A DNA stretch of 55,298 bases from Aestuariivita sp. (lineage in GTDB: Bacteria > Pseudomonadota > Alphaproteobacteria > Rhodobacterales > Rhodobacteraceae). The stretch covers positions 1 through 55,298 of the forward strand of contig JAPORU010000093.1 of NCBI GenBank assembly GCA_026710045.1, in the 5' to 3' direction. The translations under genes and the position numbers were made by a program. The notes under the pieces were generated by a model. The model was not told the origin of the DNA, ran no database searches, and worked only from the letters and a program-made list of their open reading frames with translations. Positions 51,929 through 55,298 of this stretch are shown piece by piece. Every line of letters begins with the position of its first letter. Position 1 is the stretch's first letter.

Positions 51929-54625
51929 TCAGAACCCGTATTTGGAGCGGCGCATCTCGAAGGCCGTCTTGCCGCCTTCGAGGATTTCTTCAACCAGGTT
52001 GCGCACTGGTTGAGAATCGATAGAGGCCATATGCTGCGGGGTAATCCGCGCCTGACCTTTCTTTGCTATGCCGACTGCCGCGAGACCCAGGATGAGCTCT
52101 GCATCGCCGAGAACTGGAATATTCGCGTTGTGTGTTGAAAAGATGAACTGACGCCGACGTTTTTCCTGGCGCATGATCGGAACCACACCCTCCGTGATGA
52201 AACGGTTGTCAAGGTCGTCCTCTGGTTGATCGATTACAAGAGGCGCATCAGATTCGAGCAAGAGAAGCAACAGGACGGCCGTAGCCATTTGACCGGTCGA
52301 TAGTTCTTGAAGTGTTTGCCAATTCGCCGGTTGTCCTTCAGGAGCCGTATTCAATTTGATCTCCGTCGTTGAAGGAAGTTCCAGTTCTTCAATACACATG
52401 AACAGTTCCGGATCGGCTTGTGCGATCCGTTCGGCTGCACCGGATGGCAATTGGTAACGTGTTTGGAGCGCTTTTTTACCTTCCCGGCAAAGCTTGGCAA
52501 GTTCCGGCAGAGACAGATGATCGAGTTTTTGAAGGCGATCTATAGCTGCTGAAAGATTACCTCCGATCTCTCGCAGCAGTTTTTCGAGTGGATTGCGGTC
52601 GTCGGCCATCGTGACATTCACCTGCACCCTGCCATGCAGTTTCCGGGATACGCGCTTCGCGGCGGTTTCGAGCTGTCTGTATTCGAATGCCTTGACGTCT
52701 TCCCACTCTGCAAGCAGATTTTGGCGCTGGGTGTTATGCAATTCCAGATCGTGCTTGAGGTTTTTCATCCTGTCAGTCAACGGGCGCAACTCCTCGATTT
52801 GCTGGCGCAGTTGAATGAATTCCGCGCCGTCAATCTTTGATTTCTGAAGTTCCCGCAAGATCTTTTCGTAGTTTTCCTCGATTGCGGTCGTTCGTTCTTT
52901 CCAGCGTGATTTGGTATCTATGATTGATCGATCCGCTTCGGCGAGAGCCTCGCCGAATTGCTCACTGAGTGTTTTCAGTTTCCCACTAAGCGTTGCCAGC
53001 ATTTTGGCGATTTGGGAAAGGACATCGGAGTTCGGCAGCCCTTTAACGGCCTTGCTGGAAACGAACACTGAGTCGACAGGCAGACTTTCAGCGAGTGCCT
53101 CGTGAAGGGTGCGGTACTGGTCAATCCGTTCTTCTAAGGTCAAGAACAGTCGCTCCTCGCGAATGAGTCGGCTCCTTTCCTGCAAACGCTCTTCCAGTCC
53201 GGCCTGCCGGAATCGCGCTTGCGTCTCTTCGAGGACCGGTAGCGCCGAAAGTTGCTCGTCAAGACGTGCCATTTCACGTCGGACGTTCATGATACGGCCG
53301 CGCGCCTGTTCGAGTTCGAGGCGCACCTTTGATTTCCGCGTTGAAAGCGTGGGGTCACGGTCAACGAAACGTTCTAGCAAAAATGTGCGTTTCTCTGGAC
53401 TCTTCGCAAGTTCGGATATCTCGTGCTGTCCGAAGATCTCCACGCCCGGCATGACATCACTTGGTGACAGATTCAGAACTTTCCCCGTGTCATCCTTAAC
53501 GATGGGCGGGTTTGGAACGGATCGTTCGATCGTGTAATGACGGTCAGACGGCTTGTGCGATCGCACGCGTAGTGTGACTTTCGTTCCCGATCGCAAAACG
53601 TTCTTGATGACGCTCGCATGGGTTTTCCGTGCCTCTTCGCCAAGAGGATCAAGTCCCAGGGCATAGCGTATGCTTTCGATCATGGTCGATTTACCGGTGC
53701 CCCTTCCACCGACCAGCACATTCAGGTTCCCGTTGAAATGCACCGCCGTATCATGCAGGAATCCACCTTCCCATGTCATTGCGATGAATTCGGCATGGGG
53801 ATCAGGATCAGGATCGCTGTGCAGGCGGATGCGGGAGACAGGGTCAAGAAACGCTTGCCGGAATGCCTCGATCGAGACGGTGGACATCTTGATGAAGCAG
53901 GATGCCGCATTATCTTTAAGCTTGTCCGGGTCGCTGACGTCCGAGGCGTTCAGAATCGCCAGCGGATGGTCTCGCTTATGCTCGGCGTTCGTGTTCTCGA
54001 TAATCTGTCTTATTCCGTCGGGTGCGGCCGTGGCCGGACCGGGCAGCGCACAGGCAAGGAGATCGGGATTGGTCCAGACGTTGACTCTCGATTGTCCTGA
54101 AAGCTTCTTAAGCAACCCTCCATCCGAGGGAACATGGACTGCAATGCACACGGTCTTCCATTTTTTGGCACATTCAAGCAGTTCAGTGGAATCTTTGCTG
54201 CCGGTCGGTGATAGTTGACGGGGGTTGTGAATGCCGCATTCTTCAATGAACCGCTCCAGTACCTCGTCTTTGTCTGGATCAAACAGGCACAGGAAATGAA
54301 CCCCGTCTTTAGTAACGGCTTCGAATCCGTTGAATGCATGGAGACCCGCAGCGCGGGCTGCGTGCACGAGGTTTGCCGAATGCGCGACACGATAGTGGTC
54401 CGTGACCGCAATGACTTCGATACCGATGTCAATGCATGTCTTGATGATCGCATTGTTGTATTCTTCTTCCGATGTGAATCGGGTTGGCTTGTTGTGTCTC
54501 TTAAGATAGGCGAACGGATTTACTTGCAAGGCACAACGAAAGAACCGTGATCCGCTTGGCAGACTCAGTGCAGCCTCCATGTGATTGGAGAACGGGCGTG
54601 TTTGTGCGGTGGTGTTTGTGGTCAT
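51929..54625 (-). CDS. Large SMC-like ATPase with N-terminal PHP-type domain (TrlF-like)
   Basis: 898 residues. Residues about 55-150 resemble a PHP phosphoesterase (VIAVTDHYRVAHSANLVHAAR, NGFEAVTKDGVHFLCLF). The ATPase opens with HFNGNLNVLVGGRGTGKSTMIESIRYALG (Walker A) and VEIFGQHEISELAKSP. A long charged, coiled-coil-prone middle is followed by the signature LSTGQMATAVLLLLLLE, Walker B PLVIDQPEDDLDNRFI and H-loop FIFSTHNANIPVLG. This matches the TrlF-type AAA/SMC family. It resembles RecF/RecN-like ATPases used in phage defence, with the PHP part as a candidate nuclease or phosphatase. It is the first gene of the operon with the Schlafen gene. Confidence 0.85.
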   Translation of the reverse strand: MTTNTTAQTRPFSNHMEAALSLPSGSRFFRCALQVNPFAYLKRHNKPTRFTSEEEYNNAIIKTCIDIGIEVIAVTDHYRVAHSANLVHAARAAGLHAFNGFEAVTKDGVHFLCLFDPDKDEVLERFIEECGIHNPRQLSPTGSKDSTELLECAKKWKTVCIAVHVPSDGGLLKKLSGQSRVNVWTNPDLLACALPGPATAAPDGIRQIIENTNAEHKRDHPLAILNASDVSDPDKLKDNAASCFIKMSTVSIEAFRQAFLDPVSRIRLHSDPDPDPHAEFIAMTWEGGFLHDTAVHFNGNLNVLVGGRGTGKSTMIESIRYALGLDPLGEEARKTHASVIKNVLRSGTKVTLRVRSHKPSDRHYTIERSVPNPPIVKDDTGKVLNLSPSDVMPGVEIFGQHEISELAKSPEKRTFLLERFVDRDPTLSTRKSKVRLELEQARGRIMNVRREMARLDEQLSALPVLEETQARFRQAGLEERLQERSRLIREERLFLTLEERIDQYRTLHEALAESLPVDSVFVSSKAVKGLPNSDVLSQIAKMLATLSGKLKTLSEQFGEALAEADRSIIDTKSRWKERTTAIEENYEKILRELQKSKIDGAEFIQLRQQIEELRPLTDRMKNLKHDLELHNTQRQNLLAEWEDVKAFEYRQLETAAKRVSRKLHGRVQVNVTMADDRNPLEKLLREIGGNLSAAIDRLQKLDHLSLPELAKLCREGKKALQTRYQLPSGAAERIAQADPELFMCIEELELPSTTEIKLNTAPEGQPANWQTLQELSTGQMATAVLLLLLLESDAPLVIDQPEDDLDNRFITEGVVPIMRQEKRRRQFIFSTHNANIPVLGDAELILGLAAVGIAKKGQARITPQHMASIDSQPVRNLVEEILEGGKTAFEMRRSKYGF

Positions 54626-55298
54626 CAGCGGCTCTTCGTTCTAACGTGTCGAACCTCATTTCTGCTCGGGTTGTTGTCGTTGTTCGACGACGTATCGTTC
54701 AACGGCATCCCCTATAATTCAGATCCAATGAGACCTTCCCTTGTTACACGCATCTGCCCAGAACCTCATTGATTGATGAAAACTGACCGATGCATACACC
54801 GATTGCGCTCTCTGGGGTTTCGTGACTTGCCTGTTTCCCTGCGTCCGTTTGATAGGCTTTGGAGCAATCTCCATTGGTCATCACATAGCATGATGGAGGT
54901 GAAGAATGAAAGTCTGAAATAGGAACTGGAACCTGCGGTAAAGTTCGATTTGACAGTGGATACTGTCATTATCATCCAATGTGTGCAGAGTACCGTCTCA
55001 GACTGGGGTTTGACATTTGGCTGTGAGATCCCATGGTGGGCGAAGCGACATCGCCGGGCACAATTTCCTACAACCGTTTGTTGCGACCAAGGATGGCCGC
55101 AGGAGTGTCGTTTCTGGCCTTTTCAGCAATGAAAACTGGGTATCAAACGACGTTTCAACCGGTGGTCATCATCATGTTAGACTGTCGAAATGTCGTTATT
55201 CGGATTAAAATGAGCCACTTGCAAAAATCGACTGGCAAGCGATTTTTTCCTGATTTCAGGCCATTTTTTTGTGAAACGGTGGACATGTAGCTACCGTT
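54626..55298. other. Upstream end of window
   Basis: About 670 bases with no supported gene; short plus-strand frames at 54950-55290 overlap one another and lack features. TGACAGT-GGAT-ACTGTCA at 54951-54968 is a perfect seven-base inverted repeat about 330 bases upstream of the ATPase gene. The promoter of the defence-like operon should lie in this stretch. Confidence 0.45.
54951..54968 (-). promoter_or_regulatory. Perfect inverted repeat upstream of the defence-like operon
   Basis: TGACAGT and ACTGTCA are exact arms around GGAT. It may be an operator or a small hairpin. At 330 bases from the ATPase start it is distant, so a direct role is only possible. Confidence 0.3.

Noticed and set aside
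53109..54218. Plus-strand frames of 142-182 residues within the SMC-like ATPase gene
   Set aside because: Antisense to a gene with all ATPase motifs; Ser/Arg-rich composition typical of shadow frames.

Overview
The window reads as chromosomal DNA of an alphaproteobacterium, probably a Rhodospirillales- or Rhizobiales-like heterotroph that respires oxygen down to low tension. The reasons are a ccoNOQP cbb3 oxidase operon with an FNR-type box, an FnrL/FixK-class regulator with the alphaproteobacterial Cys spacing, a CycM-like cytochrome c divergent from a PheA whose ACT motif is LESYM rather than ESRP, a yejABEF operon, and the dnaX-ybaB-recR and def-fmt pairs. Most genes have mid-range base composition. 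A few islets are visibly richer in G+C (1006-2577, 20750-21115, 50687-54625) and look acquired.

Layout: 1-2577 holds an acquired AAA-ATPase/nuclease-like gene. 2726-6311 is the FNR-boxed ccoNOQP operon. 6651-10202 carries gltX and nadE, divergent. 10626-14684 is the most interesting part: a four-gene operon of two adjacent ring-hydroxylating-oxygenase catalytic subunits that both lack the Rieske domain, a Rieske/flavin-reductase/ferredoxin fusion that supplies it, and a GST-like protein. This gene content matches the NdmC-NdmD-NdmE arrangement of 7-methylxanthine N-demethylase, but with a doubled oxygenase subunit. 14966-16869 has a CxxCxxC miniprotein, a PD-(D/E)XK nuclease-like gene and fnrL. 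17584-20323 is an NMT1/SsuA-type ABC uptake system. 20750-21100 is an orphan ParS/MbcA-like antitoxin.

21151-34103 is all on the minus strand: a yejABEF peptide-type importer, then hydantoinase/oxoprolinase A and B, then a uronate-dehydrogenase-like reductase and a DAO-family flavoenzyme. Two gene fragments flank hyuAB (the C-terminus of a ThDP enzyme, the N-terminus of a class I aminotransferase), so this area has been rearranged. Together, the oxygenase operon, the ABC importer, the flavoenzyme and hyuAB could form a catabolic zone for an N-containing, perhaps N-methylated, small molecule. That is inference; the substrate cannot be read from sequence.

34500-50468 is mostly housekeeping: a cytochrome c, pheA, a UvrD/PcrA helicase, a DUF364 protein, a class III aminotransferase, a lipoprotein metalloprotease, dnaX-ybaB-recR, fmt, def and a MalY/PatB aminotransferase. 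50687-54625 is a two-gene minus-strand operon of a PHP-SMC-like ATPase and a Schlafen AlbA_2 protein, a plausible phage-defence module. No tRNA, rRNA, CRISPR array or intact insertion sequence was recognised.
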